DNA of 64,000 bases from JACCXG01 sp963785755 (GCA_963785755.1 CAWAXG010000013.1:434001-498000); one strand, 5' to 3'; shown: positions 43,003 through 51,609, numbered from the stretch's first letter. Numbers and translations are program-made. Notes: generated by a model not told the origin, from the letters alone.

Positions 43003-43932
43003 CTACTCGTCCTTCTTCTCGGCGCTCTCGGTCAGCTTCACCTGCTGCAGTGCCGCCGCACCCATGAGGCCGCCCATACCCATCGATTCGACGGCGCTGC
43101 TCGGGATCAGCATCAGCGCCCCCTTCTCCTTGAGCCCCTCGTAGAGCATGTTCATCGCGCGCAGGTGGAGCGCGGTCGGGTCGCCGTGATAGGCCTTCGC
43201 GGCTTCGTGGAACGACTGGGCGATCTCCAGCTCGGCCTGACCGAGAATGATCCGCGCCTGCTTTTCCCGCGCCGCCTGTGCTTCGCGTGACATCGCATCC
43301 TGCAGCGCACCGGGGATTACCACGTCGCGCATCTCCACCGATGACACGGTGACGCCCCACGGGTTCGAGCGCTGATCGATCAGGTGCTGCAGCTCGGTTT
43401 CGATCCGCTCCCGGCCGCGCAGCAGATCGCTCAAGGTCGTGCGGCCGATGATGTCGCGCAGCCCGGTCTGCGCCGCCCAGCTCACGGCCTGGGCATAGTC
43501 CTGCACCTCCAGCGCCGCCTTCTCGGCATCGTGCACCATCCAGAAGAGCACGGCATCGACGTTCACCGGCACGGTATCGGCGGTGAGCGTCTGCTCGGCG
43601 GCGAAGCTCGTGGTGATCGTCCGCTGGTCGATCCAGCAGGAGACCCGATCCATGAACGGCACGATCCAGAACAGCCCCGGGCCGCGCAATCCCACGAAGC
43701 GTCCGAAGCGAAGGACGACGGCACGCTCCCATTGCTGGGCGATCCGCGGCGCCGGCATGAGAGCGAGACCGACGAGCGCCATCACGACGAGTGGAATCGG
43801 ATTGCCCGTAGCGTTCCAGCCGACGAGACCGAGCACGATGGCGGCGAGGAGAATCGCAACCGCGACCACGTTGACGCGGGAGATCTTCTCGTTCGAGTCC
43901 TGGGAACGTCGATTCATCGCGACGGAGATCAT
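43003..43932 (-). CDS. Slipin / SPFH-domain stomatin-like protein
   Basis: 309 aa. Two N-terminal membrane helices are followed by the SPFH/band-7 domain: WERAVVLRFGRFVGLRGPGLFWIVPFMD, TADTVPVNVDAVLFWMV, GRTTLSDLLRGRERI and the coiled AAREKQARIILGQAELE. These proteins build membrane microdomains and often partner with NfeD-type or rhomboid-type proteases. It lies 28 bp after the GntR regulator gene and is probably transcribed with it from the operator-bearing promoter at 44364-44393. Confidence 0.93.
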   Translation of the reverse strand: MISVAMNRRSQDSNEKISRVNVVAVAILLAAIVLGLVGWNATGNPIPLVVMALVGLALMPAPRIAQQWERAVVLRFGRFVGLRGPGLFWIVPFMDRVSCWIDQRTITTSFAAEQTLTADTVPVNVDAVLFWMVHDAEKAALEVQDYAQAVSWAAQTGLRDIIGRTTLSDLLRGRERIETELQHLIDQRSNPWGVTVSSVEMRDVVIPGALQDAMSREAQAAREKQARIILGQAELEIAQSFHEAAKAYHGDPTALHLRAMNMLYEGLKEKGALMLIPSSAVESMGMGGLMGAAALQQVKLTESAEKKDE

Positions 43933-43960
43933 GAGATCCTCCCTGACCTTTCCTGTGCGT

Positions 43961-44350
43961 CTATGCGCGGCGCGCCGCCGGACGCTGCTCGTCCAGCGCG
44001 GTCATCACATCGTCGAATGAAAAGCCTTCGGCATCGGCGTCGGCCAGGACCCTGGTCACGAACGCCCGCAGACGGCGATCGTGCTCGCGCGGCGACCGCG
44101 CTTTCTCTGGCGTGGCGGTGATGAACGAGCCGACGCCGCGGCGTGTCTCGATCACTCCGGCGCGCTCGAGCTCGGCGTAGACGCGGGCAACGGTATTCGC
44201 GTTCACGCGCAGGTCGACGGCGAGCTGCCGGACGGTCGGCAGCTGATCGCCCGGCGTCAGCCGGCCGGTGGCAATGGCGGCCCGCAATCCGCGCTCGAGC
44301 TGCGCGTAGATCGGGGTTCGATCGCGTGGGTCGATGGAGACGATCGCCAT
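43961..44350 (-). CDS. GntR family regulator, YtrA subfamily
   Basis: 129 aa. The N-terminal winged helix (PIYAQLERGLRAAIATGRLTPG, LPTVRQLAVDLRVNANTVARVY, GVIETRRGVGSFI) is followed by a short helical tail, the YtrA form that lacks a large effector domain. YtrA-type repressors usually control adjacent membrane-stress or transporter genes. A near-perfect inverted repeat sits in its promoter, so it likely represses itself and the slipin gene. Confidence 0.92.
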   Translation of the reverse strand: MAIVSIDPRDRTPIYAQLERGLRAAIATGRLTPGDQLPTVRQLAVDLRVNANTVARVYAELERAGVIETRRGVGSFITATPEKARSPREHDRRLRAFVTRVLADADAEGFSFDDVMTALDEQRPAARRA

Positions 44351-44363
44351 GCCTGATTCAATG

Positions 44364-44393
44364 CTTGTACTAGTTCATTAGGACAAGTGTCAA
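44364..44393 (-). promoter_or_regulatory. GntR promoter with embedded operator
   Basis: CTTGTACTA (44364-44372) and TAGGACAAG (44379-44387) form 9-bp half-sites with one mismatch around a 6-bp spacer. On the minus strand TTGACA (44393-44388) and TACAAG (44369-44364) are spaced by 18 bp, so the palindrome lies between and over the promoter boxes, an ideal repression site. Confidence 0.7.
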
Positions 44394-44402
44394 GTACAAA
44401 AG

Positions 44403-44430
44403 AACGGCCCGGGTTCAGCCGGGCCGTTTT
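44403..44430. terminator. Bidirectional intrinsic terminator after mreB
   Basis: AACGGCCCGG and CCGGGCCGTT enclose the loop GTTCAG. Four Ts follow on the plus strand and a T-rich stretch follows on the minus strand, so it can end mreB transcription 30 bp after its stop. Confidence 0.8.
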
Positions 44431-44458
44431 CGTGATGAGTGCGTCAGGCGGCCGACGA

Positions 44459-45475
44459 TTACTCGGACGCCACCTTCTTGAGCAGCTTGAGATCGGTCAG
44501 CATCTTGCCGGCGCCGAGGACCACCGAGGTCAACGGATTCTCGGCGACGAGCACCGGCAGGCCGGTTTCGTCGCGCAGGCGCTTGTCGAGATTCCGGAGC
44601 AGCGCGCCGCCGCCGGTGAGCACGACGCCGCGATCGTAGATGTCGGCGCAGAGCTCGGGTGGCACGCGCTCGAGCGCGTCGCGGACGGCCTGGACGATCG
44701 CGCGGATCGGTTCAGCCATCGCCTCGCGCACTTCGCCGTCGGAGATGCGGACCGTGCGCGGCACCCCCGCCGTGATGTGGCGCCCCTTGACCTCCATCGA
44801 CAGGCGCTCGTCGAGCGGCGCCGCCGATCCGATTTCGCACTTGATCTGTTCTGCGGTGCGTTCGCCGATCAGCAGCCCGTGGGTGCGCTTCATGTGCTGG
44901 ATGATCGCCTCGTCCAGCTTGTTGCCCGCGACGCGAAGCGATCGACCGTAGACGGTGCCGGCCAGTGAGATGACGGCGATGTCGGTCGTGCCGCCGCCGA
45001 TGTCGATGACCATGTTGCCGGCGGCCTCGGTGACCGGCAGTCCGGACCCAATCGCCGCCGCCATCGGCTCGTCGACCAGGTGGACTTCGCTCGCCTTGAC
45101 TCGATAGCCGCTGTCTTTCACCGCGCGGCGCTCGACCGGCGTAATCTCGGGCGGCACGCCGATCACCAGGCGGGGCCGCACCAGCGGACGCTTCCCGTGC
45201 ACCTTGCGCACGAAGTAGGTCAGCATCTTTTCCGCCGCCTCGAAATCGGCGATCACGCCGTCTTTCAGCGGCCTGACGGGCGTGATGTTGTGCGGTGTCC
45301 GGCCCAGCATCTCATGGGCTTCAGTTCCGACAGCCTCTATCTGTCCGTTCGTGTTGTTGAATGCGACGATCGACGGCTCGTTGAGCACGATGCCCCGGCC
45401 GCGAGCGAAAATACAGGTGTTGGCAGTTCCGAGGTCGATGGCGACGTCGGTCGCGAAAGCCGAAAAAAGATTCAT
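44459..45475 (-). CDS. mreB: Rod-shape-determining actin homologue MreB
   Basis: 338 aa from ATG 45475. Actin-fold nucleotide motifs: phosphate-1 VAIDLGTANTCIFA, phosphate-2 NMVIDIGGGTTDIAVISLAG and adenosine RGVVLTGGGALLRNL. VIGVPPEITPVERRAV and VHLVDEPMAAAIGSGLPV are typical of MreB. It polymerises under the inner membrane and guides peptidoglycan synthesis. Monocistronic here, without mreC/mreD next to it, and closed by a clear terminator; a second mreB elsewhere is possible. Confidence 0.95.
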   Translation of the reverse strand: MNLFSAFATDVAIDLGTANTCIFARGRGIVLNEPSIVAFNNTNGQIEAVGTEAHEMLGRTPHNITPVRPLKDGVIADFEAAEKMLTYFVRKVHGKRPLVRPRLVIGVPPEITPVERRAVKDSGYRVKASEVHLVDEPMAAAIGSGLPVTEAAGNMVIDIGGGTTDIAVISLAGTVYGRSLRVAGNKLDEAIIQHMKRTHGLLIGERTAEQIKCEIGSAAPLDERLSMEVKGRHITAGVPRTVRISDGEVREAMAEPIRAIVQAVRDALERVPPELCADIYDRGVVLTGGGALLRNLDKRLRDETGLPVLVAENPLTSVVLGAGKMLTDLKLLKKVASE

Positions 45476-45663
45476 GTCGGGGCGCCTCGCAGACCTGCGT
45501 AGGCACAAGTCATTCCGCTCTCGGGGCTTCTCCAGGTCCGCAATCGGTCGAAAAAACGGAGAAAACTACAGCCGGGCCGGCACGAGCCTCGAAAGCGTGA
45601 TTACAAATACGTCTCGGAATTACAGGCTTGAACTCCCGCTATGCCTCGCCGGATGAAGGAATT

Positions 45664-45716
45664 AGCCCCCGCCTCCGCGCGGGCACGGATCCGCGCGCGC
45701 TACGGCGAGGCAGGCT
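45664..45716. repeat. GCTACGGCGAGGCAGGC-type dispersed element
   Basis: A GC-rich segment containing CGCGCTACGGCGAGGCAGGC in the 241-bp gap between the mreB start and the next gene. It resembles the segment at 55938-55961 and the core near 30885. The rest of the gap shows no gene. Confidence 0.45.
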
Positions 45717-46250
45717 TCATGTTCGGACTGCGTCCGCGGCCGGCGATCCGGTAGCAACGAACAGGGCCGCGAACCCGGGCACGAATGCAATCGTCCAGGC
45801 GGCGAAGTTGTACCGATAATTCGGGCCGCCGCGGGGCGGGTTGGTCCAGATTCCCGAAATCGCATAAAACGCAAGGCCTGACGCGATCGCCGCGACGAGT
45901 CCGCGCGCGATCGACGGCGCCCACGACCGCTCCCCACGCAGCGTTTTCTGCAGGAGCGCGAAACAGATCCAGAAGAACATCCACGCCGGGAACATCGCGT
46001 AGTACCGGAGCCACGGGGCAAGCAGATAGAAAACGCCCGCCGCCAGAAACCCGATGGCCGGTCCCGCCGCGATGCCGCGCCCCATCGCGCGGGCACGCCA
46101 TCCGATGAAGCCGCCGATGAGCAGACAGATCAGCGCGCCGTGGAGCAGCCCGTACGCCATCCGGTTACGCAGGCTGAGCCCGGCCCAGAGCATGTCCCCG
46201 GCCGTGCTGGCGACGGCGAGGACGACGGCAGCGACGATCGCATCGCGCAT
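45717..46250 (-). CDS. Hypothetical four/five-helix membrane protein
   Basis: 177 aa with five hydrophobic segments (AIVAAVVLAVASTAGDMLW, LLHGALICLLIGGFIGW, AAGPAIGFLAAGVFYLL, MFPAWMFFWICFALL, WTIAFVPGFAALFVA). No recognised family and no enzyme motif. It is divergent from the DUF2207 gene with a very short gap between the starts. Confidence 0.65.
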   Translation of the reverse strand: MRDAIVAAVVLAVASTAGDMLWAGLSLRNRMAYGLLHGALICLLIGGFIGWRARAMGRGIAAGPAIGFLAAGVFYLLAPWLRYYAMFPAWMFFWICFALLQKTLRGERSWAPSIARGLVAAIASGLAFYAISGIWTNPPRGGPNYRYNFAAWTIAFVPGFAALFVATGSPAADAVRT

Positions 46251-46263
46251 TCCGGCCGAAGTA

Positions 46264-46269
46264 TATGAT
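46264..46269 (+). promoter_or_regulatory. -10 box (TATGAT) for the DUF2207 gene
   Basis: TATGAT ends 7 nt before the ATG at 46277. This supports a leaderless mRNA and the choice of 46277 over the ATG at 46265. Confidence 0.4.
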
Positions 46270-46276
46270 CCCGATC

Positions 46277-47968
46277 ATGCGCAACGCCCTGACGCGCTCG
46301 TGCCTTCTGTTCGCCACGTTCCTGGCCTCCTTCTTCCTCCTCACGGCTGCGCCGGCCGCCGCAAAAGGCTATTCGGCGGATCGGTTCGACGCCGTCGTCA
46401 AGGTGCTCGAAGACGGCGTCCTGGATATCACCGAGACGGTCGTGTTTCGATTCGAGGACGGGACGTTCAAGGAAGTCTTCCGCGAGATTCCCGGGCGCCG
46501 CACCGACGGCATCGAAGTGGTGCGCGCCGACATGCAGGGCCAGCGTCTCCCGTTCGGCAACGAGCCTGGCACCGTGGAAGTGCGCCAGCGCAACAACGGC
46601 GTACGCGTCGTCTGGCGATTCACGGCGCTCGAAGGCGTGACCCGTGAGTTCGTCCTCAACTACCGGGTTCGCGGCGTCGTTCGTCAGGAAGACGCGGCAG
46701 ATCTGCTCGCCTGGCGCGCGACACCGGGCGAACACCAGTACCGCATCGCGTCGAGCACGATCCGGTTCGAGCTGCCGGCCCCTCCGGCGCAGGCGCCGCA
46801 CATCACGTCGCGGAAGACGGAACCTCCGCGAGTGTCGGTGGACGACAACATCGTGCGGATTGAGACGGCCGCGATCCGCCAGAACGGCTGGGTCGACACG
46901 GCGTTGCGATTTCCGCGAGGCGCGCTGATCGACGCCGCCCCGGCCTGGCAGCGGCGCGACGCCACGGTCGCCGCACAGTCCACAGCCTGGATGATCGGCG
47001 CCATGCTGGTCGGAATCGCCGGCTTGATGCTGCTCGTGGCCTGGCGCCAGAGCTACGACGCTCCAGTGCGTGACTTCGAGACGTCCGGCGGGACGTCACC
47101 CCAATCGATGGCGCCCGACACGGTGGCCCCCGCCGTCGCCGGTGTGCTCAGCGCAAACGGGCGCGCCGGACTCGAGCACGCGATGGCGGCGCTGTTCTCT
47201 CTTGCCGATCGCCGGGAGCTCGACATCAACGAAATGCCGCGCGGCACCTTCGGGCAGCGCGACTTCACGGTCACGCGACGGCGCGGGTCTGGCGCGCTCG
47301 CCGGGTACGAACAGGCGGCGCTCGACACGATTTTCAAAGGACCGGTGACCGAGGGCATGACCGTCTCGCTGTCGCAGGCCCGATCGCGCGCCAGCATGCG
47401 CCCGGGAAAGTTCGGCGAAGCGATGCATCGCGAGCTCGCGAGCGCCGGATTCCTCGACGAATCCCGCAAGGCGATTCGCCGGCGCTATCACCTCGCCGCG
47501 CTGTGGCTGGCCGGCCTCGGACTGGTCGGCCTCGTCCCGGCCGTGCTCCTCACTTCGCGCTTCGGCGGCTGGCCGTTGCTGATCCCGTGCACGATTTTCG
47601 TTCTCGCCTTGTGCTCGGTGTTCTTCGCAGCCTCCATCACACCGCTGTCGAACGAAGGGGTACGGCGCGGGCATCGCTGGCGCGCCTACCGCAAACATCT
47701 ACAGGCCGTAGCGGCAGGGAAACAGCGCGCTTCGGGCACCTCCGTCTCCACTGTTCTTCCGTATGCCGTGGCGCTCGGCCTGGCGTCCGCGTGGGCCAAG
47801 TTCCTGAAGCAGCAACCGCAGGCTGCCCCGGTGTGGTTCCATGCGCTGCACGGAACCGATCACGCGGCGTTCGCGGGCTTCGTGGCGTCGGGCGGCGCGT
47901 CCGCGTCGTCCGGGGGTGGCGTGGGCGCCGGCGGTGCCGCCGGGGGTGGCGCGTCAGGCGCAGGCTAG
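46277..47968 (+). CDS. DUF2207 domain membrane protein
   Basis: 563 aa. Signal peptide (LLFATFLASFFLLTAAPAAA), then the DUF2207 ectodomain: DRFDAVVKVLEDGVLDITETV, FEDGTFKEVFREIPGRRTDGI and VVWRFTALEGVTREFVLNYRV. A membrane helix (WMIGAMLVGIAGLMLLVAW), a cytoplasmic winged-helix-like region, two further helices and a Gly/Ser/Ala-rich tail (SASSGGGVGAGGAAGGG) follow. Role unknown. The glycine tail is common at the end of this family. Confidence 0.85.
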   Translation: MRNALTRSCLLFATFLASFFLLTAAPAAAKGYSADRFDAVVKVLEDGVLDITETVVFRFEDGTFKEVFREIPGRRTDGIEVVRADMQGQRLPFGNEPGTVEVRQRNNGVRVVWRFTALEGVTREFVLNYRVRGVVRQEDAADLLAWRATPGEHQYRIASSTIRFELPAPPAQAPHITSRKTEPPRVSVDDNIVRIETAAIRQNGWVDTALRFPRGALIDAAPAWQRRDATVAAQSTAWMIGAMLVGIAGLMLLVAWRQSYDAPVRDFETSGGTSPQSMAPDTVAPAVAGVLSANGRAGLEHAMAALFSLADRRELDINEMPRGTFGQRDFTVTRRRGSGALAGYEQAALDTIFKGPVTEGMTVSLSQARSRASMRPGKFGEAMHRELASAGFLDESRKAIRRRYHLAALWLAGLGLVGLVPAVLLTSRFGGWPLLIPCTIFVLALCSVFFAASITPLSNEGVRRGHRWRAYRKHLQAVAAGKQRASGTSVSTVLPYAVALGLASAWAKFLKQQPQAAPVWFHALHGTDHAAFAGFVASGGASASSGGGVGAGGAAGGGASGAG

Positions 47969-48073
47969 CGCGATCGCGTCGTCAACGACTGCGGGAAATA
48001 TCAAAGGAAGCTAAAGAACGCCTGGCACCGACGAAAGTCGCCTCGCACGCGCGACTCCGTGCCGCAGTACACC

Positions 48074-48106
48074 GCGCGGTGACTCTTGCGCGCGGTGACT
48101 CTTGCG
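48074..48106. repeat. 16-bp tandem duplication
   Basis: GCGCGGTGACTCTTGC occurs twice in tandem with a 16-bp period, just beyond the 3' end of the small gene at 48111. The surrounding 142-bp gap has no gene. Confidence 0.7.
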
Positions 48107-48110
48107 CGGC

Positions 48111-48359
48111 TCAGGCGCGCTCGGCCAGGCGCGCGAGGTGGGCCAGCATCTGCTCCCTATGGGCCGCGGCGCGCTGCGTCAGTGGACGCGGCGATTCCTC
48201 GAATGGCAGCGACCGCTGTGCCCACGCTTCCCGGCGCGCCCGCACGCGCTCCATTCCGGCTTTGAAGCACTGAAAGCAGACCGCCTGCGCCGCGCAGATG
48301 TGATCGTCCTTCTTGATCGTGTTCATGGTCTGGCGCCTCGAATCCAACCCGTGGGTCAC
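48111..48359 (-). CDS. Small Cys-containing hypothetical protein
   Basis: 82 aa from GTG 48359 or 71 aa from ATG 48326. The core reads KKDDHICAAQAVCFQCFKAGMERVR; three cysteines (C-x6-C-x2-C) could bind a metal but do not match a zinc ribbon I know. The rest is a basic helix (RAAAHREQMLAHLARLAERA). The GTG overlaps the preceding stop (GTGA), so the longer form is attractive. Coupled with the 72-aa gene. Confidence 0.5.
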   Translation of the reverse strand: MTHGLDSRRQTMNTIKKDDHICAAQAVCFQCFKAGMERVRARREAWAQRSLPFEESPRPLTQRAAAHREQMLAHLARLAERA

Positions 48360-48574
48360 TCCCCGGGCTCCATCCGATCCAGCAGGTGGCGCGCGTTGAT
48401 CTGAGCCGTCCGCCGTCGCCGCTCCAGCTGCTCGTATTTGTCCGCCCCGGTCAGCCTGCCGGGCCGCGGCGCCAACTTGAGCGCCGCCCGACCACTGCCC
48501 CCGGTGCTCGTCACCGCCGTGGGCAACTCGCCGAAATCCAGCTTTCTCGCCAGTGCGCCCTCGAATCCCGACAT
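48356..48574 (-). CDS. Small hypothetical protein coupled to the Cys protein
   Basis: 72 aa, no recognised family. It begins MSGFEGALARKLDFGELP and ends with a charged helix (KYEQLERRRRTAQINARHLLDRM). Its stop overlaps the GTG of the next gene, so the two small proteins probably work together. A GGAG ribosome site precedes the ATG. Confidence 0.5.
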   Translation of the reverse strand: MSGFEGALARKLDFGELPTAVTSTGGSGRAALKLAPRPGRLTGADKYEQLERRRRTAQINARHLLDRMEPGE

Positions 48575-48649
48575 GGCCTGCTCCTTTATGAGTGCGAACG
48601 CCCGCCGTCGTTGGATTCAGTCTAGAACCGGGGTGTGACAGGGAAGGTC

Positions 48650-48860
48650 AAACACGTGCTGTCGTGCTACGGGCTGCGTGCGAACGTGCTTTCGTGCGGT
48701 GTGCTCACGTGCGGACGTGCCTTTGTGCGGCGTGCTTTGGGTGACGTGCTCATGTGCCTCCTCCTCTGGAGTGAAGTGCTCGGGCTACGTCCGGCGTGTC
48801 ACGGGGTGAACCTGCGTGCAACGTGCCAAGTCTGCGTGCTCACGTGCTTTTCAGGATTGA
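48650..48860. repeat. ACGTGC/GTGCG-word tract, second locus
   Basis: Degenerate copies of GTGCTnACGTGC fill this stretch, all in the same orientation. It shares the phrase ACGGGCTGCGTGC with the tract at 8970-8983, 40 kb away. The 300-bp gap 48575-48997 holds no gene I can support. Confidence 0.75.
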
Positions 48861-48997
48861 ACCTCGGGCCGTAGGCGGAAGTCGTTGTTATTCAATGACT
48901 TCCGGCTCAAGTGTTTACGCGGCTGTCGTTGACACTCCCTACGCCGATGCGGAGAAACTCACCCGTCGAGGAAGTCTGGTTCCCATTGAGGTGGTTC

Positions 48998-49845
48998 ATG
49001 AAGGGGTCACATCGCACCGGTTGGTTCGGCCTGTTTGCGTTCATCTGTCTGGCCCTGGTCACCAGGCCGGCCGCCGTCAGTCCGAACGTCGTCATCAGTC
49101 AGGTCTACGGCGGGGGCGGTAATAGTGGCGCCCCCTTCACGCACGATTTCATCGAGCTGTTCAATCGCGGGAGCGCGCCGCGCGTCGCTGAGCGGGTGGT
49201 CGCTCCAGTACGCGAGTGCGACAGGGACTGGCAACTTCGGCGCGACCAACGCGCAGCACACGACGCTACCAGACGTCGTCCTCCAGCCCGGTCAGTAACC
49301 TGGTCCAGCAGGCGTCCAATGCCCCCTGTAGGGGCCGCCCTGCCCGCGCCCGATCTCATTGACCTGGATCCGATCAACATGTCGGGTACAGCGGGGAAGG
49401 TCGCGCTGGTCATTGGTAATACGAGCTTGGGGTGCAACGGTGGATCGTCGGCCTTGCCGCCGCGCCCGCTCCACGCAACAGCAGCTCGCCGCTGCATTCA
49501 TGCCCCCTGTCGCTCTCAATTGGCGATGTGACGGTGGCGAAGGGAGACGCGGGTACAGCCGTGGCGACAACCGGCATCGTCACTGCCAGGAAGAACACGG
49601 GCTTCTTCCTGCAGGCGCCAGACGATCAGGTGGACGACAATCCGGCGACCTCGGAGGACATCTTCGTGTTCACGTCGAGCGCTCCCTCAGTAGCCGTCGG
49701 GGACGCGGTCCTCGTGCGAGGCACGGTGAACGAGTTCTTTTCGCTCACCGAGATCGACAGCACGTCGCCGGGGATCGTCACGGTGACATCCAGCGGCAAC
49801 CCGCTGCCAGCGGCTCCGACCGGAACGTGTTTAGTGGGTCGCTGA
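48998..49845 (+). pseudogene. Decayed secreted lamin-tail/nuclease-associated protein
   Basis: Starts well with a signal peptide (TGWFGLFAFICLALVTRPAAVS) and a lamin-tail domain: NVVISQVYGGGGNSGAP and HDFIELFNRGSAP. The frame then breaks at about 49185; another frame carries LSGWSLQYASATGTGNFGATN. It returns for DLDPINMSGTAGKVALV and breaks again near 49440. A third segment, FFLQAPDDQVDDNPATSEDIFVF, belongs to the OB-like domain that precedes an exonuclease-endonuclease-phosphatase domain in such proteins. That enzymatic domain is absent and the frame ends at 49845. With several lesions and a missing domain, this is real decay. Confidence 0.7.
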
Positions 49846-49915
49846 GCGGAAACCGGACAGCCGGCGGGCTGGGGAAGCGGCGGATGAGCAGCTGGTTCGC
49901 TGCTAATATTCCCCC

Positions 49916-50623
49916 ATGCTTCCCCCTCGCCGGCACGAGATCTCGCGTCTCGAGGCGTTCAGCGATGCGGTCTTCGCCTTCGCGCTGACGCTGCTCGTCG
50001 TGTCGCTCGACGTGCCGACTTCGTATGCGGAGCTGATGAAGCTGATGGCGGGGTTCGTCCCCTTCTCCGCCTCGTTCGCGCTGCTGACGTGGATCTGGTA
50101 CGAGCACAACGTCTTCTTCAGGAAGTACGGCCTGCAGGACCCGTTGACGGCGACGATCAACGCGGCGCTGTTGTTCGTCGTGCTGTTCTACGTCTACCCG
50201 CTCAAGTTCCTGTTCACCGCGGCCTTCTCGTTCTTCATCCCGCTGCTGGCCGTCGACATGCGGGTGACCCCGCAGGAGATCACCAGAATCTTCGCAATCT
50301 ACGGAGCCGGCTTCGTGGTGCTGTTCGGCCTGTTCGCCATGCTCCATCTCCACGCCTATCGGAAGCGCGAGACGCTGAACCTCGGACCGCTCGAGGTCTT
50401 CGACCTGCGCCACGCGGGGGGTGGCCATCTCGTAAGCGCCAGCGTCGGCGCGCTGGCCACCTCGATCGCGTTGTTCGCGCCGCTGCAGCTCGCAGTGTTT
50501 TCCGGCTTCACCTACTTCCTGATGGGACCTGCGCACTTCACCTACGGGTTCAGGGGCGCGCGCCAGCGCAAGCAGCTCGAGGGCCGTCTGGAAGACGCCG
50601 TCGCGCCGGCTGTCGGCGTCTGA
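49916..50623 (+). CDS. TMEM175-family potassium channel (DUF1211)
   Basis: 235 aa, six membrane helices. The family signature R-x3-FSDAVFA appears at the N-terminus as SRLEAFSDAVFAFALTLLV. The remaining helices (FVPFSASFALLTWIWYEHN, FIPLLAVDM and others) agree. Bacterial TMEM175 proteins form tetrameric K+ leak channels; they have a single six-helix repeat, as here. It is followed 8 bp later by the WYL regulator on the same strand. Confidence 0.88.
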   Translation: MLPPRRHEISRLEAFSDAVFAFALTLLVVSLDVPTSYAELMKLMAGFVPFSASFALLTWIWYEHNVFFRKYGLQDPLTATINAALLFVVLFYVYPLKFLFTAAFSFFIPLLAVDMRVTPQEITRIFAIYGAGFVVLFGLFAMLHLHAYRKRETLNLGPLEVFDLRHAGGGHLVSASVGALATSIALFAPLQLAVFSGFTYFLMGPAHFTYGFRGARQRKQLEGRLEDAVAPAVGV

Positions 50624-50631
50624 ACGGACGC

Positions 50632-51609
50632 ATGCCGCGCAACGCCGAAATCATCCGGCAGTGGACCATCCTGCGGGAGCTCGAAGCCTCCCGGCGTCTG
50701 ACCATCGATGACATGGCCGAGCGGACCGGCGTTACGACCCGGACGATCCGCCGCGATCTGGAAGCGCTGCAGTCCGCCGGATTCCCGCTGTTCGACGAGT
50801 CCCACGAGGGCCGGAAGTACTGGGTGCTCGAGCAGAAGGCGTTCCGGCGGCTGGATGCGACCGGCTTCACGTTCGCCGAGCTGAGCGCGCTCTACTTCAG
50901 CCGCACGCTGGTCGAGTGTCTGGCGGCGACCCCGTTTCAGAACGACGTACGGAGCGCCTTCGATCGCTTGTCGGATGCGTTGACGCCGGGCATGAAGCAG
51001 TTCCTCGATCGCCTGCCGCTCGTGATCCAGGCAAAGGCCGAGCCCGGCGCGCATCCGGGGACGGCTCGCGGCAGGGAAATCGCGCAGCTGCTCGACGCCA
51101 CGCTGCAGCATCGCCGCTCGATCATGCGCTACGACTCCTTCTCCAGCGGTCGGGAAAAGGAATACGTCATCGAGCCCTACCGGGTCGTCTTCGCGCAGGG
51201 TGCGCTGTACGTGGTCGCCTTCGTGCCGGAGTACGGGCAGATGCGCACGTTCGCGCTCGATCGCATCAAGTCATTGTCGGTGACCGAGGACCGGTTCGAG
51301 CCGGTCGAGAGCGAAGAGGATGCCTTCGCGCATTCGCTCGGCGTCCATCAGGGAGTGCCGCAGCGGATCGAGATCGCGTTCGAACCACGGATCGCGCGCT
51401 ACATCCGTGAGCGTGTGTGGCACGCCTCGCAGGAAATCCAGGATCAGGGGGACGGCGGCGCCATCCTGACGCTCAACGTGTCGAACGACTTCGCGCTCCG
51501 AAGCTGGATCCTGGGATTCGGCGCGCTCGCGCGAGTGGTCTCGCCGCCGGAACTGGCCGCCCAGATCAGCGAGGAGATCGAACAGGCGCGCCGGCGCTAT
51601 CAGGCTTAG
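50632..51609 (+). CDS. WYL-domain transcriptional regulator
   Basis: 325 aa. DeoR-like HTH at the N-terminus (LTIDDMAERTGVTTRTIRRDLEALQSAGFPL), then the WYL domain (IVEPYRVVFAQGALYVVAFVP-type segment at EYVIEPYRVVF) and a WCX C-terminal extension ending ARVVSPPELAAQISEEIEQA. WYL regulators sense nucleic acids or nucleotides and control DNA-damage and defence genes. Next to it lie the TMEM175 gene and, convergent, egtD and Ku; no defence system is present. Confidence 0.9.
   Translation: MPRNAEIIRQWTILRELEASRRLTIDDMAERTGVTTRTIRRDLEALQSAGFPLFDESHEGRKYWVLEQKAFRRLDATGFTFAELSALYFSRTLVECLAATPFQNDVRSAFDRLSDALTPGMKQFLDRLPLVIQAKAEPGAHPGTARGREIAQLLDATLQHRRSIMRYDSFSSGREKEYVIEPYRVVFAQGALYVVAFVPEYGQMRTFALDRIKSLSVTEDRFEPVESEEDAFAHSLGVHQGVPQRIEIAFEPRIARYIRERVWHASQEIQDQGDGGAILTLNVSNDFALRSWILGFGALARVVSPPELAAQISEEIEQARRRYQA

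Noticed and set aside
49916..51609. TMEM175 plus WYL regulator as an anti-phage defence island
   Set aside because: WYL regulators do mark defence loci, but no nuclease, ATPase or other defence effector is present.
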